64,000 nt of DNA, taken from contig JAMPGY010000013.1 of the NCBI GenBank assembly GCA_023663705.1, positions 1 through 64,000 on the forward strand, in the 5' to 3' direction. How positions within the stretch are numbered: the first letter of the stretch is position 1; every line of letters starts with the position of its first letter. The position numbers and the translations under genes are program-made. This DNA is from Clostridium sp. (lineage in GTDB: Bacteria > Bacteroidota > Bacteroidia > Bacteroidales > Bacteroidaceae). Shown piece by piece: positions 25,674 through 35,639 of the stretch. The notes below the pieces were generated by a model that worked only from the letters and a program-made list of their open reading frames with translations, made no database searches and was not told the origin of the DNA.

Positions 25674-28238
25674 TCAGTTGAACCACTTCACGTAGCAGAA
25701 ATCCTGACGGTGAGGCAGATCCTCATTCTTGGGATACATGCGATAAGCAACCTTGAAGTTGCCGGCGTTGTTGAGCGAATGCTGCAACTCAAAGGTGTAC
25801 AGATCGCCTTCCACCTTCACCACCTTCATGGGCTCTACGGAATAGATGTGATCCTTGTTGTCCTTGTCGGTGCTGATGGTTACCAGTTCGATGCCGATAG
25901 CGTCCTTCAAGCCCTTCTCATCTACCACCATGGTGATCTTGTAGTCCTTTCCGCTCTCAATCTCGCCGTTGGTAAGTTCCTCACACTTCTCGCAGGAAAC
26001 GACACGGATGTCATCCCAACGCTCAGCCACGCTCTCCTTCCAAGCCGCAATCTCCTTAGCCTTGGCATTATCATTGGCACTGAGCACCTTGAAACGGGCA
26101 GCCTCCTTGTTGTAGAACTTGCTGTAGTAGTCGTCCAGCTGACGCTTCATCGTGTAGTGAGGCGCAATCTGGGCGATGGAGTTCTTGATAACCTTAATCC
26201 AGCCGGTAGAGTAACCACGCTCGTTGCGGGCGTAGTAGAGCGGCAGAATCTCGTTCTCGAGCAAACTGTAGATAGTGGCCGCGTCGAGAGCGTCCTGGTG
26301 AGCCTGGTTCTGATAGGTACGCTTCTCGGTGAGTGCCCAACCGGCGCCTTCACGATAGCCTTCCAACCACCAACCGTCAAGCACGGAGAGGTTGACCACG
26401 CCATTCATCAAAGCCTTCTCGCCGGATGTGCCGGATGCTTCCAAAGGACGGGTAGGAGTGTTCATCCAAATGTCCACACCGCTCACGAGACGACGAGCCA
26501 ACTGCATGTCGTAGTTCTCCAGGAAGATGATCTTGCCCAGAAATTCGGGACGCTGGGAGATCTCGTAGATCTTCTTGATCAAGCCCTGACCGGCACCGTC
26601 GGCGGGATGAGCCTTACCGGTGTAGAGGAACTGTACGGGATAGTTGGGGTTGTTGACAATCTTGGCCAGACGGTCAAGGTCTGTGAACAGCAGGTGAGCG
26701 CGCTTGTAGGTGGCAAAACGACGACCGAAACCGATCAGCAACGCATTGGGGTTGATCTTGTCCATCAGGGAAACCACACGCGAGGGATCGCCCTGATTCT
26801 TCAACCATGTGCCGCGGAACTGGCTACGGATATAAGTGATGAGCTTCATCTTCAACGCCTGACGGGTGTTCCACACCTCTTCGTCGGACACATTGTAGAT
26901 GGCCTCCCAAATCTTCTCATTGCTCTGGTCGCTTTCGAAACTCTTATCGAAATGCTTGGCATAGAGTTTTCTCCATTCGTTGGCCGACCATGTGGGGAAA
27001 TGCACACCATTGGTCACATAGCCCACGTGACTCTCTGAAGGGAAGTAGCCCTTCCAAATGCCGGAGAACATATCCTGAGATACCTTGCCGTGGAGCCAGC
27101 TTACGCCATTTACTTCCTGACAGGTGTTGCAGGCGAACGTGGACATGCAGAAACGCTCGGAGTGATCATCGGGGTTCTGACGACCCATACCGATGAATTC
27201 ATCCCAGCTGATGCCCAGCATGGCGGGATAACCGCCCATATACTTGCCGAAGAGCCCCTCGTCGAAATAGTCGTGACCGGCGGGCACAGGAGTGTGAACC
27301 GTATAAAGCGAAGAAGCTCTTACCAACTCCAACGCCTGATTGAATGTCAATCCCTCCTTCACATAGTCGAGCAGACGCTGCACGTTGCACAACGCGGCGT
27401 GTCCCTCATTGCAGTGGTAAATGTCCTTTTTGATACCCAACTTCTTCAGAGTGAGTACACCACCGATTCCGAGCAGAATTTCCTGCTTGAGACGGTTTTC
27501 CCAGTCACCGCCATAGAGGGCGTGGGTGATGGAACGGTCGAACTCGGAATTCATCTCGTGATCCGTGTCCAACAGATAGAGTTTGATTCGACCCACGTTC
27601 ACACGCCACACATAGGCATGAACCGTGTAGTCCATATAGGGAACGTCCACTACCATCGGATTGCCGTTCTCGTCAAGCTGACGCTCAATGGGCAACGTTC
27701 CGAAATTCTGCGACTCGTAGTTGGCAATCTGCTGTCCGTCCATGGAGAGGGACTGCGTGAAATATCCATAGCGATACAGGAAACCGATGGCACACATATC
27801 CACATTGCTGTCCGATGCCTCCTTCAGATAGTCACCGGCCAAAACTCCCAAACCACCGGAATATATTTTCAGCACCTGGCTCAGACCATATTCCATGCAG
27901 AAGTAGGCAACGGAAGCACGACTGGCATCGGGCTTGACGTCCATATACTCGCGGAAAGCGGCATACACGTCGTCCATCTTCTTCAGCACAGCCTTATCCT
28001 TGGCCAACTCCTCCATTTTCTCGTAGCTCAGACGACCCAGCAGGAGAACAGGATTGCCGTTCACCTCGTCATACAGGTTCTCATCCAGGTTGCGGAACAA
28101 AGAGCGTGCATCGTGATTCCATGCCCACCACATGTTGTGGGCCAACTCCTCAAGTTTCTTCAACTCCTCCGGAATGCGTGATTTGACAGTAACGTCTTTC
28201 CAGTTCACATCGTTGGAGTTACTTGCTTTGATTTTCAT
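25674..28238 (-). CDS. glgP: Alpha-glucan (glycogen) phosphorylase
   Basis: It releases glucose 1-phosphate from glycogen or maltodextrin with pyridoxal phosphate as cofactor. The 854 residues have the DUF3417 N-terminal segment ([19 protein letters not shown], about 30-48) of the short alpha-glucan phosphorylase type, and the GT35 core. The cofactor lysine lies in [10 protein letters not shown] at about residue 608, followed by [11 protein letters not shown]-terminal extension of about 130 residues (from [14 protein letters not shown]) is beta-rich and less conserved. The glycogen synthase gene lies 36 bases upstream on the same strand, so synthesis and breakdown enzymes are made together. 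Confidence 0.94.
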   Translation of the reverse strand: MKIKASNSNDVNWKDVTVKSRIPEELKKLEELAHNMWWAWNHDARSLFRNLDENLYDEVNGNPVLLLGRLSYEKMEELAKDKAVLKKMDDVYAAFREYMDVKPDASRASVAYFCMEYGLSQVLKIYSGGLGVLAGDYLKEASDSNVDMCAIGFLYRYGYFTQSLSMDGQQIANYESQNFGTLPIERQLDENGNPMVVDVPYMDYTVHAYVWRVNVGRIKLYLLDTDHEMNSEFDRSITHALYGGDWENRLKQEILLGIGGVLTLKKLGIKKDIYHCNEGHAALCNVQRLLDYVKEGLTFNQALELVRASSLYTVHTPVPAGHDYFDEGLFGKYMGGYPAMLGISWDEFIGMGRQNPDDHSERFCMSTFACNTCQEVNGVSWLHGKVSQDMFSGIWKGYFPSESHVGYVTNGVHFPTWSANEWRKLYAKHFDKSFESDQSNEKIWEAIYNVSDEEVWNTRQALKMKLITYIRSQFRGTWLKNQGDPSRVVSLMDKINPNALLIGFGRRFATYKRAHLLFTDLDRLAKIVNNPNYPVQFLYTGKAHPADGAGQGLIKKIYEISQRPEFLGKIIFLENYDMQLARRLVSGVDIWMNTPTRPLEASGTSGEKALMNGVVNLSVLDGWWLEGYREGAGWALTEKRTYQNQAHQDALDAATIYSLLENEILPLYYARNERGYSTGWIKVIKNSIAQIAPHYTMKRQLDDYYSKFYNKEAARFKVLSANDNAKAKEIAAWKESVAERWDDIRVVSCEKCEELTNGEIESGKDYKITMVVDEKGLKDAIGIELVTISTDKDNKDHIYSVEPMKVVKVEGDLYTFELQHSLNNAGNFKVAYRMYPKNEDLPHRQDFCYVKWFN

Positions 28239-28274
28239 AAACTCTCAAATTAGATATTTAAATAATCTTCCTTA

Positions 28275-29942
28275 TTATTTTTCTGTTTCATTACGCAGTG
28301 CGGCATGGCGCAGGGCAATGTCATAGGCTTCGTAATAATAGGTAATAAAGTTCTTCCATAAGGCCTTCTCCGCAAAACGTGCCGCCTTCTTGCGCACGTC
28401 TTTCACCTGGTCGGCATTATAAGCCGCATATTCGGCAATGGCATTCTTAACAGCATCGGCCACCTCGGAATAATTATAGTCGGTGCGCTTAATTACCTCC
28501 ACTCCATCTGCCAAGCGACCCTCGTGCTCAAGCAACCGGTTTACCCAAAGTCCGAAACCGGAAAGGCTGGTCGTCACACACGGAATATGGAAAGCCACAC
28601 TCTCCAATGGAGTATATCCCCACGGTTCGTAATAGGAGGCATAGACACAAAGATCATTGCCGATCAAGAGGTCGTAATAAGAGATATTGAAGATGCCATC
28701 GTTGCCATTCAAATAACAAGGCACAAAGATAACCTTCACCTTATCTTCAGGGCGGTTATACATATTATAATGGCGCAGCATACCGGTCACCAGATCATGT
28801 TCCATGTCGTGGAGCCAATGCGTGAGATGGGGATGTTCAAGCGGTGTGTCATAGGTCTCGCCCCAAGCCAGACGTTCCTGCAGGTCAGCACGAGGACCGG
28901 ACATCCATCCGGGCACCTGTATGAAAGCCAGAACCTGACGGTTCAGATCCTTGTTCTGCATCGAGCGGTGCAACGCCTCTATGAACACATCGATGCCTTT
29001 ATTCTTGAACTCATAGCGTCCGCTGGTGGACACAATCAGCGTGTCGTCCGTCATCTTGGTACCCAACAATGCGTTGGCCACCTGGAGCAATTTGGCGCGC
29101 GCTTTCTTCCGGCGATTGGTAAACGTGACCCCCTTGGGCACGAAATTGCTTTCAAAACCATTCATCAGCACCACGTCTGCGGGCTTGTCGAGCAGTTCAC
29201 GACATTCGTTGTCGGTCACCTCACTCACCGTCGTGAAACAGTCCACATGATGAGCGGTCTGCCGCTCTATAGAATGCTTGGACTGCATGTTAAGTTCGCC
29301 CGCCATCTGCGTTCCGTCGTAGGCAAACAGATAGTCGTAGAGAGGCTTGTTGTTGCCAGCTATGGAGCGACCGATACTCGTGGCGTGAGTGGTGAATATC
29401 GTGGCGATCTCAGGCACATGTTTCCGGATATAAAGCGCGCCCAAACCAGTCATCCACTCGTGTGCCTGATAGATCACATGCGCCTTTTCGGTGAGGGCAA
29501 AACGATGATAGCTCTCCACCACCAGAGCTGCGGCATAAGAGAACATGGAAGCCTCGTCATAATCGCCGTAAGCGTGCAGAGAGTCTACCTGAAAATCATT
29601 CCACAACTCGGTGTAAATGTCGTTTTTCACGGCGAAATAGGGCTGAAAGTCTACCAATATCACCAACGGATGCCCCGGGATGTTCCAACGCCCCACCCTG
29701 ACACGCAGTCCTTCCTCCGCCGCACGCTTTTCCCATGCGGCCAAAAGCGGCTCATGCTCGAGAAACAGCGGATTGTCTTTTCCCTGCCAAAAGTCCGGAC
29801 CAATGAATATCACCTTGTCTTTCATCGCGTCCTGCAATGTCTTCGCACGCGTTGAAAGAACCGTATAAATTCCACCGACTTTATTGCATACTTCCCAACT
29901 GGATTCAAAGATAAAATCGGGAGTTAATCTTTCTTGATTCAT
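28275..29942 (-). CDS. Glycogen synthase, GT3-like
   Basis: The 555-residue enzyme extends glycogen from a nucleotide sugar. It begins MNQERLTPDFIFESSWEV, then KVGGIYTVLSTRA, the family N-terminal loop. Later YQAHEWMTGLGALY, FTTHATSIGRSIAG and the C-terminal YYEPWGYTPLES with two conserved glutamates are seen. These fit the eukaryote-like GT3 family used by Bacteroides rather than bacterial GT5. The frame is open to 29999, but the -7 box at 29965-29972 lies inside that extension, so I chose the ATG at 29942. glgP follows. Confidence 0.9.
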   Translation of the reverse strand: MNQERLTPDFIFESSWEVCNKVGGIYTVLSTRAKTLQDAMKDKVIFIGPDFWQGKDNPLFLEHEPLLAAWEKRAAEEGLRVRVGRWNIPGHPLVILVDFQPYFAVKNDIYTELWNDFQVDSLHAYGDYDEASMFSYAAALVVESYHRFALTEKAHVIYQAHEWMTGLGALYIRKHVPEIATIFTTHATSIGRSIAGNNKPLYDYLFAYDGTQMAGELNMQSKHSIERQTAHHVDCFTTVSEVTDNECRELLDKPADVVLMNGFESNFVPKGVTFTNRRKKARAKLLQVANALLGTKMTDDTLIVSTSGRYEFKNKGIDVFIEALHRSMQNKDLNRQVLAFIQVPGWMSGPRADLQERLAWGETYDTPLEHPHLTHWLHDMEHDLVTGMLRHYNMYNRPEDKVKVIFVPCYLNGNDGIFNISYYDLLIGNDLCVYASYYEPWGYTPLESVAFHIPCVTTSLSGFGLWVNRLLEHEGRLADGVEVIKRTDYNYSEVADAVKNAIAEYAAYNADQVKDVRKKAARFAEKALWKNFITYYYEAYDIALRHAALRNETEK

Positions 29943-29964
29943 CTTAACGTTCTGAATTTGCGGG

Positions 29965-29972
29965 CAAAGGTA
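29965..29972 (-). promoter_or_regulatory. -7 box of the glycogen operon
   Basis: TACCTTTG on the minus strand, a full TAnnTTTG match, 22 bases before the chosen start. The -33 element is not clear. Confidence 0.55.
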
Positions 29973-30134
29973 CGCATTTTCTTTGAGAAAAAGAAACAAA
30001 AATATTGTTTTTAAGCATCATAGATATACACACAACCCGACAGAAAGACAAAATACCGGTTCCCACTTCGACTAACCAGCCTATTAAATATCTATAAAAA
30101 AGAGTTTTTCAACAGGAACGAGAAAAATAAAACG

Positions 30135-30142
30135 TATCTTTG
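30135..30142 (+). promoter_or_regulatory. -7 box of the 30260 gene
   Basis: TATCTTTG, a full match to TAnnTTTG. The leader would be about 110 bases. Confidence 0.5.
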
Positions 30143-30259
30143 ACCAATGTTAAACCCGGAAGGATACCGACCGTCACTATCCGGAAAGTTCCTGACGACA
30201 GCAGGGAAGTATACCGAACCGGATAACGCCTTAAGAACAGACTTTAAAACCATTCATCA

Positions 30260-30673
30260 ATGAGACGACACATCCTCTTTGCCACAACGCTACTTGCTTG
30301 CCTAAACGGCCTTGCACAGCAACCGTTCAAGGGTATACTGGAAAACAAAAAAGAAGATATATCACTCAACCTCAATCTTTATGAAGAGAATATAACCGTG
30401 CCCGGAATGGACTTTTTCGGACCGTGCCACGGCTATATGCATGGCAACATCTATGGCATTTGGACAATCACGTCCTCACGGATAAACGATGGGCAAACCG
30501 CAGTCATCCGCTTATCCAACGACCAAGGATCGGACACACAGGAAGTGGAACTAAGCGTCGTGAATGACTCCACCATTCTGTTCCGGCAGAAAGGGAAAGT
30601 GACCATCAAAAAAGTGGTCAACCGCAAACTGGTGAAAATCCCCTCGGAGTTTCATCTCGTAAAGAAACCGTAG
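30260..30673 (+). CDS. Secreted protein of unknown function
   Basis: A 137-residue product with a signal peptide (about 1-19, MRRHILFATTLLACLNGLAQ). The mature part is mostly beta-strand (GILENKKEDISLNLNLYEEN, TAVIRLSNDQGSD, STILFRQKGKVTIKKV) and has the look of a small beta-sandwich or barrel. No family was recognised. It stands alone between the divergent glycogen operon and a convergent antiporter gene, with its own promoter. Confidence 0.65.
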   Translation: MRRHILFATTLLACLNGLAQQPFKGILENKKEDISLNLNLYEENITVPGMDFFGPCHGYMHGNIYGIWTITSSRINDGQTAVIRLSNDQGSDTQEVELSVVNDSTILFRQKGKVTIKKVVNRKLVKIPSEFHLVKKP

Positions 30674-30688
30674 ACAAGAAATATCATA

Positions 30689-31654
30689 TCAAGCTACGGC
30701 CTGAGCCACAAGCCACCCTACATATCCCACATAGAGAGCGAGCAAAAAGCCTCCCTCCCCACGCGAAACGGTGAAACGGGTAAAAGAGAACATCCACAAT
30801 AGCAACATACTACCCACCATGAGCACATAGTCGGCCACGGAAACTGCCGCAGCATGGATCGGTGTGACAACTGCACTGCACCCCACTACAAAGAAAATAT
30901 TAAATACATTGCTTCCGATAACATTACCGATGGCCATTGCCGAACTACCTTTGCGGGCCGCCATGACGGAGGCGGCCAGTTCGGGCAATGAGGTGCCGGC
31001 CGCCACTATGGTGAGCCCCACCACAACCTCACTTACCCCAAGAGCCAAAGCTATGCCGGTGGCTCCGGTCACAAACATCCTGCCTCCGACAACCAGTGCC
31101 AACAATCCCAGAATCAGATAAACAGCAATGCGCCCATAAGACACCATACTGTTCTCTGAAGGTTGAGTAGATGTCCCCTCCTCGCCCTTACGGGCCATAG
31201 ACAACGTATAGGCCATGAACACAGACATAAAGCCCAACAAGACGATACCATCCCCACGAGTAACAACATCCTCGTCGACACCGGACAACCATACATCCCA
31301 CGACATAACCACCAATACAAGCGAGGCCAACAGGGCAAAAGGCATATCCTTGGTCACTGTAGACCGTTCCACCACAATCGGACAGAACAAAGCCGAAACA
31401 CCTACTATGACTAACGAATTGAACAAATTACTTCCTACCACATTGCCCATCGACAAATCCGAACTGCCTTGCAGAGCAGACACAAAACTGATGACAAATT
31501 CCGGTAACGAAGTGCCGAAAGCGACCACAGTAAGCCCCACCACTAATTCAGAAATACGAAAACGACGAGCCAGTGCCGAAGCACCGTCCGTCAGTTTATC
31601 CGCACCCCACAGGATACCCGCCATTCCAACGAGCAAACAGAGTATATCCCACAT
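30689..31654 (-). CDS. Calcium/sodium antiporter (CaCA family)
   Basis: The 321-residue inner-membrane protein has about ten helices in two inverted halves. Each half carries the family's alpha repeat: GTSLPEFVISFVSAL with GNVVGSNLFN in the first, and GTSLPELAASVMAA with GNVIGSNVFN in the second, giving the acidic ion-binding residues. It resembles E. coli YrbG and exchanges Ca2+ for Na+ or K+. The Zn peptidase gene is 33 bases upstream on the same strand, and the two probably share a transcript. Ion preference cannot be read from sequence. Confidence 0.9.
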   Translation of the reverse strand: MWDILCLLVGMAGILWGADKLTDGASALARRFRISELVVGLTVVAFGTSLPEFVISFVSALQGSSDLSMGNVVGSNLFNSLVIVGVSALFCPIVVERSTVTKDMPFALLASLVLVVMSWDVWLSGVDEDVVTRGDGIVLLGFMSVFMAYTLSMARKGEEGTSTQPSENSMVSYGRIAVYLILGLLALVVGGRMFVTGATGIALALGVSEVVVGLTIVAAGTSLPELAASVMAARKGSSAMAIGNVIGSNVFNIFFVVGCSAVVTPIHAAAVSVADYVLMVGSMLLLWMFSFTRFTVSRGEGGFLLALYVGYVGWLVAQAVA

Positions 31655-31687
31655 AAATCACACCTGAAATGAGAGAAAAAGGGGACG

Positions 31688-32362
31688 TCAATCACGACGT
31701 CCCGTAAACATCATCACATAATAAACCAGCGTTGCCAACGACCCCAATGCCGCCACAACATACGTGTAAGCAGCCGAACGGAGTGCCGATACGGCCGCTC
31801 CATGATTTCTCGAATCCGTGATACCGGCCGACGACAACCATTTAACAGCTCTTCGACTGGCATCAATCTCCACCGGAAGGGTGACAAAACTGAACAACGT
31901 GGTCATGGCGAACAACGCTATACCGAACAGCATGATACCGGGGAAAGCCTCTATTGTCAGAATACCGATCAGGAGTATCCATGTCATCCAATTGGACGCA
32001 AACGACACTACCGGAACCAGATTGCTGCGCATCTTCAGCGGTGCATATGCCCGGGCATGCTGCACGGCATGTCCGCATTCGTGAGCCGCCACAGCCGCTG
32101 CGGCCACACTGCATTGCCCATACACACCCTCGCTCAGATTGACCGTTTTGGTGGCCGGATTGTAGTGGTCGGTGAGCATTCCGGGGGTACTCACCACCTG
32201 CACATCGTAAATGCCATTGTCGTGCAACATTTTCACAGCCACATCCCGTCCGGTCATGCCTCCACCGAGAGGCATACGCGAATAACGATTGAACTTGCTT
32301 TGCAAATTGGCCTGCACGATATAGCTCAACAAAGCGATTCCAATAAAAATAATCCAATACAT
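31688..32362 (-). CDS. Membrane zinc metallopeptidase, YugP-like
   Basis: The 224-residue protein has an N-terminal membrane helix (MYWIIFIGIALLSYIV), a zinc motif AAHECGHAVQH near residue 92, and two or three C-terminal helices. This is the Zn_peptidase_2 (YugP) family, membrane proteases of unclear substrate. The frame extends to an ATG at 32404, but the family usually starts at the M-YWI segment, so I chose 32362; a -7 box (TATATTTG) at 32426-32433 allows either. The antiporter gene follows. Confidence 0.85.
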   Translation of the reverse strand: MYWIIFIGIALLSYIVQANLQSKFNRYSRMPLGGGMTGRDVAVKMLHDNGIYDVQVVSTPGMLTDHYNPATKTVNLSEGVYGQCSVAAAAVAAHECGHAVQHARAYAPLKMRSNLVPVVSFASNWMTWILLIGILTIEAFPGIMLFGIALFAMTTLFSFVTLPVEIDASRRAVKWLSSAGITDSRNHGAAVSALRSAAYTYVVAALGSLATLVYYVMMFTGRRD

Positions 32363-32425
32363 AGTTTTTCTAAATTTATATATCCACTGGACTAAAGCAT
32401 TCAAACTTCATGCCAGAAGGAACTG

Positions 32426-32433
32426 CAAATATA
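32426..32433 (-). promoter_or_regulatory. -7 box of the peptidase/antiporter pair
   Basis: TATATTTG on the minus strand, matching TAnnTTTG, upstream of 32404. Confidence 0.45.
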
Positions 32434-32639
32434 AAGAAGTTATCATTGCTACTATCACTTCTTTCTGTTTATTCAGCCTCTTTTTATTTTTTTAGATATT
32501 GTTTGTGAAGTTATGCATTTCGTATGACTGTTTGTCATTGACTGTTTGTCATTCGGAAGCACTTCCTATACTCTTATCTCGAGGAAGAGCCCTAAAAATC
32601 TTTTTATATAGATTGCAACCATGTTATTCCTTTTTTCCC

Positions 32640-32647
32640 TATTTTTG
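32640..32647 (+). promoter_or_regulatory. -7 box of the 32682 lipoprotein
   Basis: TATTTTTG, a full match. It lies inside the longest open frame (from 32499), so the true start must be downstream, at 32673 or 32682. Confidence 0.5.
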
Positions 32648-32681
32648 TAGAATCAATGCACATGATGCGAGAATGATTCCT

Positions 32682-33296
32682 ATGAGAAGACTGACACTTT
32701 GGATCGTAGCCCTTGCCCTGATGGGGCTAAGCGGTTGCCACCGACAAAAAAAGAACGCCGGAACAGAAATCATTCCGGATAGTTTGCCGACAACTCAAAC
32801 ATCCGTCATATACGGCCATTTAGGCGAAGGAACCGGCATGAGTGTCTGGGAATTGATCACTGATAGCGGTGACACGATACTCTTGAACAAAACAGACGAA
32901 ATCAACGGAACATACGGAATGATATTGGGGTGCATTACAAACTACACAGACAGTTATGCCGTGGAGACAGACGACAGTCTGACCTGTGTAAAGGTGGCTG
33001 TCAATTTGTCTCAACTGGCCACCACATGGACAGACAATACCCTTGACGGCGATACCATAAGTCTCCACACAGACGGACGAACCGAAACATGCGGAACCAA
33101 TATACCATCCTATACCTCGTGGTCACTTACCGGCGACCGATTATTGCTTCACCGCACGGTGGCCGTCAGCGAACCCCGAATGGCCACTACTGCTACCGAC
33201 ACCATGAGAATCCTGTCACTATGCACCGACTCCATGCAAATTTCCATTGACGAGACAACGGTCAAGACGTTATATCACCCCAATCTTCCAAAATGA
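32682..33296 (+). CDS. Lipoprotein of unknown function
   Basis: From the ATG at 32682 the 204-residue product starts MRRLTLWIVALALMGLSGCH, a lipoprotein signal with lipobox LSGC, so it is anchored to a membrane. The mature part is beta-rich with many Thr and Asp (SVIYGHLGEGTGMSVWELI, ILNKTDEINGTYG, DGDTISLHTDGRTETCG). No family was recognised. It begins a short group with the 62-residue Cys protein 16 bases downstream. Confidence 0.65.
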   Translation: MRRLTLWIVALALMGLSGCHRQKKNAGTEIIPDSLPTTQTSVIYGHLGEGTGMSVWELITDSGDTILLNKTDEINGTYGMILGCITNYTDSYAVETDDSLTCVKVAVNLSQLATTWTDNTLDGDTISLHTDGRTETCGTNIPSYTSWSLTGDRLLLHRTVAVSEPRMATTATDTMRILSLCTDSMQISIDETTVKTLYHPNLPK

Positions 33297-33311
33297 AATA
33301 ATACAATAACT

Positions 33312-33500
33312 ATGGCAAAAATGACACAATGCATCCACTGCAAACACGGAAAGTTCATGCAATGGATGAAAAACCCCATTATATGCGAATGTACGTTGTC
33401 CGAAGAGCGTTTTGTGGCCGAGGCCGTCAAATTGTGCCCGCTGTTTGAACGCTCCAACAACCCCAATCCCGAAATCACCCATTACAGCAAATACGACTAA
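33312..33500 (+). CDS. Small Cys-rich cytoplasmic protein
   Basis: 62 residues with CIHCKHG at the start, CEC in the middle and a single Cys near residue 42 (KLCPLFER), a pattern that could bind zinc or an iron-sulfur cluster. No signal peptide. Homologues are, to my knowledge, uncharacterised Bacteroidales proteins. It lies just after a lipoprotein gene and before trmD, which has its own promoter. Confidence 0.6.
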   Translation: MAKMTQCIHCKHGKFMQWMKNPIICECTLSEERFVAEAVKLCPLFERSNNPNPEITHYSKYD

Positions 33501-33546
33501 TTTTCCTTATTAAACAGACTATGGCATTTTATTCAGGCAAAATGTC

Positions 33547-33554
33547 TAAATTTG
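33547..33554 (+). promoter_or_regulatory. -7 box of trmD
   Basis: TAAATTTG, a full match to TAnnTTTG, 22 bases before the trmD start. Confidence 0.55.
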
Positions 33555-33576
33555 CAGCCGCTAACGACACAAGAAT

Positions 33577-34257
33577 ATGAGAATAGACATAATCAGCGTA
33601 TTGCCCGAAATGCTTGAGGGGTTTGTAAACGAGTCCATTGTGGGACGCGCCCAGAAAAAAGGATTTGCAGAAATCCATCTGCATAATTTGCGCGACTATT
33701 CCACCGACAAGTTCCGAAGAGTGGACGATTATCCCTACGGAGGTTTTGCCGGCATGGTGATGCAATGCGAGCCCATCGACCGTTGCATCTCGGCTCTGAA
33801 AGCCGAACGCGACTACGACGAAGTCATCTTCACCACACCGGATGGCGAACAATTTGACCAACCGATGGCCAACAGCCTGTCACTGAAACAGAATCTCATC
33901 ATCCTGTGCGGACACTACAAAGGCATTGACTACCGTATCAGAGAACACCTTATCACTAAAGAAATTAGCATCGGCGACTACGTGCTCACCGGAGGCGAAT
34001 TGGCGGCTGCCGTAATGACCGATGCCATCGTCCGTATCATACCCGGTGTGATTGGTGACGAACAGAGCGCCCTCTCCGACTCCTTTCAGGACAATCTGCT
34101 GGCAGCCCCCGTATATACGCGCCCGGCCGAATACAAAGGTTGGAGGGTACCGGACATACTATTATCCGGTCACGAGGCCAAAATCAAGGAATGGGAGCTT
34201 CAGCAATCCTTCGAGCGCACACAAGCCCTGCGCCCGGATCTGCTCAATAAAAAATAG
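33577..34257 (+). CDS. trmD: tRNA (guanine-37-N1)-methyltransferase
   Basis: It methylates G37 next to the anticodon and prevents frameshifting. The 226-residue SPOUT enzyme shows [16 protein letters not shown] at the start, the [14 protein letters not shown] loop, and the trefoil-knot S-adenosylmethionine site with [12 protein letters not shown] and [14 protein letters not shown]. The C-terminal helical domain has the [10 protein letters not shown] motif. It is not in the usual rpsP-rimM-trmD-rplS order, as is common in Bacteroidetes. Confidence 0.97.
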   Translation: MRIDIISVLPEMLEGFVNESIVGRAQKKGFAEIHLHNLRDYSTDKFRRVDDYPYGGFAGMVMQCEPIDRCISALKAERDYDEVIFTTPDGEQFDQPMANSLSLKQNLIILCGHYKGIDYRIREHLITKEISIGDYVLTGGELAAAVMTDAIVRIIPGVIGDEQSALSDSFQDNLLAAPVYTRPAEYKGWRVPDILLSGHEAKIKEWELQQSFERTQALRPDLLNKK

Positions 34258-34264
34258 ATTTGGC

Positions 34265-34912
34265 TCAAAGAGCACGCAACATATCCCACACGGCCACTAT
34301 GTGACACACAGATCCGGCCAATACAAAAAAATGAAACACAGAGTGGAGATAGGGACGGCGGTGAAGAGTGTAGAACAGAGCGCCGGTTATGTAGCATACT
34401 CCTTCAGCTATAATCCACCATACGGTTTGCAAATCCACGGCCTGCACCAACGGTCTGAAAGCGACAAGCACCACCAGCCCCATCCCTACAAAGCATACGG
34501 TCTCCAGATTACTATGTTCTTTCAATCTTTTAAAACTCATTATTGTGCCACAAATTGCACACGTCCAAACAAATATAAATAATCCCCACCCCCAATAGCC
34601 CTGCTCACGCAAGGCTACAAGGGTGATGGGCGAATAACTGCCGGCAATATGCCAATAGATGGCAGCATGATCCCACTTGCGCAAACGCTCCTTCCAACGG
34701 CTACTCTTCGACCATCCGTGGTAAAATGTGGAGGCTGCATAAGATGCCAGCATACCCGCCAGATAGAGCCACACACCTAATGTCGCCCATCCGCTTTCTG
34801 CCTTATAACATGTTTTCAGAAAAACAATCCCTATTACCAACCCCAGCACAATGCCGGCTCCATGCGACAGAGTGTTGGTCCGCTCTTCTCCATGCGTATA
34901 TTCTATTGCCAT
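34265..34912 (-). CDS. Hemolysin III family membrane protein
   Basis: A 215-residue inner-membrane protein with seven predicted helices, of the PAQR/hemolysin III type (MAIEYTHGEERTNTLSHGAG at the start, FYHGWSKSSRWKERLRKWDH with the conserved His/Ser/Asp metal site, and a C-terminal HxxxH-like HSVFHFFVLAGSVCH). Such proteins may be zinc-dependent hydrolases acting on lipids. The frame opens at 34942, but the -7 box at 34920-34927 excludes that start. The start at 34912 would leave almost no leader. It reads towards trmD. Confidence 0.85.
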   Translation of the reverse strand: MAIEYTHGEERTNTLSHGAGIVLGLVIGIVFLKTCYKAESGWATLGVWLYLAGMLASYAASTFYHGWSKSSRWKERLRKWDHAAIYWHIAGSYSPITLVALREQGYWGWGLFIFVWTCAICGTIMSFKRLKEHSNLETVCFVGMGLVVLVAFRPLVQAVDLQTVWWIIAEGVCYITGALFYTLHRRPYLHSVFHFFVLAGSVCHIVAVWDMLRAL

Positions 34913-34919
34913 AATGCGA

Positions 34920-34927
34920 CAAAGATA
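34920..34927 (-). promoter_or_regulatory. -7 box of the hemolysin III gene
   Basis: TATCTTTG on the minus strand, ending seven bases before the ATG, which suggests a nearly leaderless transcript. Confidence 0.55.
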
Positions 34928-35002
34928 CATGATACGGAACAAAAAAACGGAATTATTAGGTTAAAAAACATTTCAACTATTGTCTTATCCGAGTCTTCGT
35001 GT

Positions 35003-35010
35003 TACATTTG
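35003..35010 (+). promoter_or_regulatory. -7 box of the zeta-like kinase pair
   Basis: TACATTTG, a full match, 26 bases before the start codon at 35037. Confidence 0.55.
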
Positions 35011-35036
35011 TCCGATGATACCAAATCTTTTTCGCC

Positions 35037-35639
35037 ATGCCGAATCAGAAACACAACCTCTACATCATAGCCGGATGTAATGGCGCGGGTAAAACCACGG
35101 CCAGTTTCACCGTGTTGCCCGAAATGCTTGACTGCAAAGAATTCGTCAATGCAGACGAGATTGCGGCCGGCCTCTCTCCGTTCAACCCCGAAGGGGTGGC
35201 CATCGAAGCCGGCAGATTGATGATTAATCGCATCATACATCTGCTGAAAGAAGGTACGACTTTTGCCTTTGAAACCACCTTGGCTACACGTTCCTACGTG
35301 AAATTGATTCAGCAAGCACAGAAACGCGGCTACTTCGTCACCCTGCTGTTCTTCTCCCTGTCCAGTCCGGAACAGGCTGTCAAACGGGTGGCCAAACGCG
35401 TCAGCCTGGGCGGACACAACATCCCGACTGATGTGGTAAACCGCAGATACGACAGCGGACTACGCAATCTGTTTCAGCTCTACATGCCGGTTTGCGATTT
35501 TTGGACGCTGTATGACAACAGCATCTGCCCGGCTCACAAAGTAGCCTACGGATGGAAAGATCAAAAGGTAACCATTTTGGAATCGACTGTTTATGAGGAA
35601 TTCAAACGTAAATACAACGGAAGTGAGTGCAATGAATGA
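35037..35639 (+). CDS. Zeta-toxin-like P-loop kinase
   Basis: The 200-residue cytoplasmic protein has a P-loop IIAGCNGAGKTTASFTVLPE near residues 9-28, followed by FVNADEIAAGLSPFNPE and FAFETTLATRSYVKLIQ. These motifs match the COG4185 group of zeta-toxin-like kinases. Classical zeta toxins phosphorylate UDP-sugars to block wall synthesis; whether this group does so is unknown. A 51-residue gene overlaps its last eight bases, an arrangement typical of toxin-antitoxin modules. G+C content is like the surroundings. Confidence 0.75.
   Translation: MPNQKHNLYIIAGCNGAGKTTASFTVLPEMLDCKEFVNADEIAAGLSPFNPEGVAIEAGRLMINRIIHLLKEGTTFAFETTLATRSYVKLIQQAQKRGYFVTLLFFSLSSPEQAVKRVAKRVSLGGHNIPTDVVNRRYDSGLRNLFQLYMPVCDFWTLYDNSICPAHKVAYGWKDQKVTILESTVYEEFKRKYNGSECNE

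Noticed and set aside
25710..27038. 442-codon open frame on the plus strand opposite glgP
   Set aside because: It is a mirror of the phosphorylase gene, whose motifs are unmistakable; no family resemblance in the antisense product.
28524..29855. 443-codon frame opposite glycogen synthase
   Set aside because: Antisense shadow of a recognised gene.
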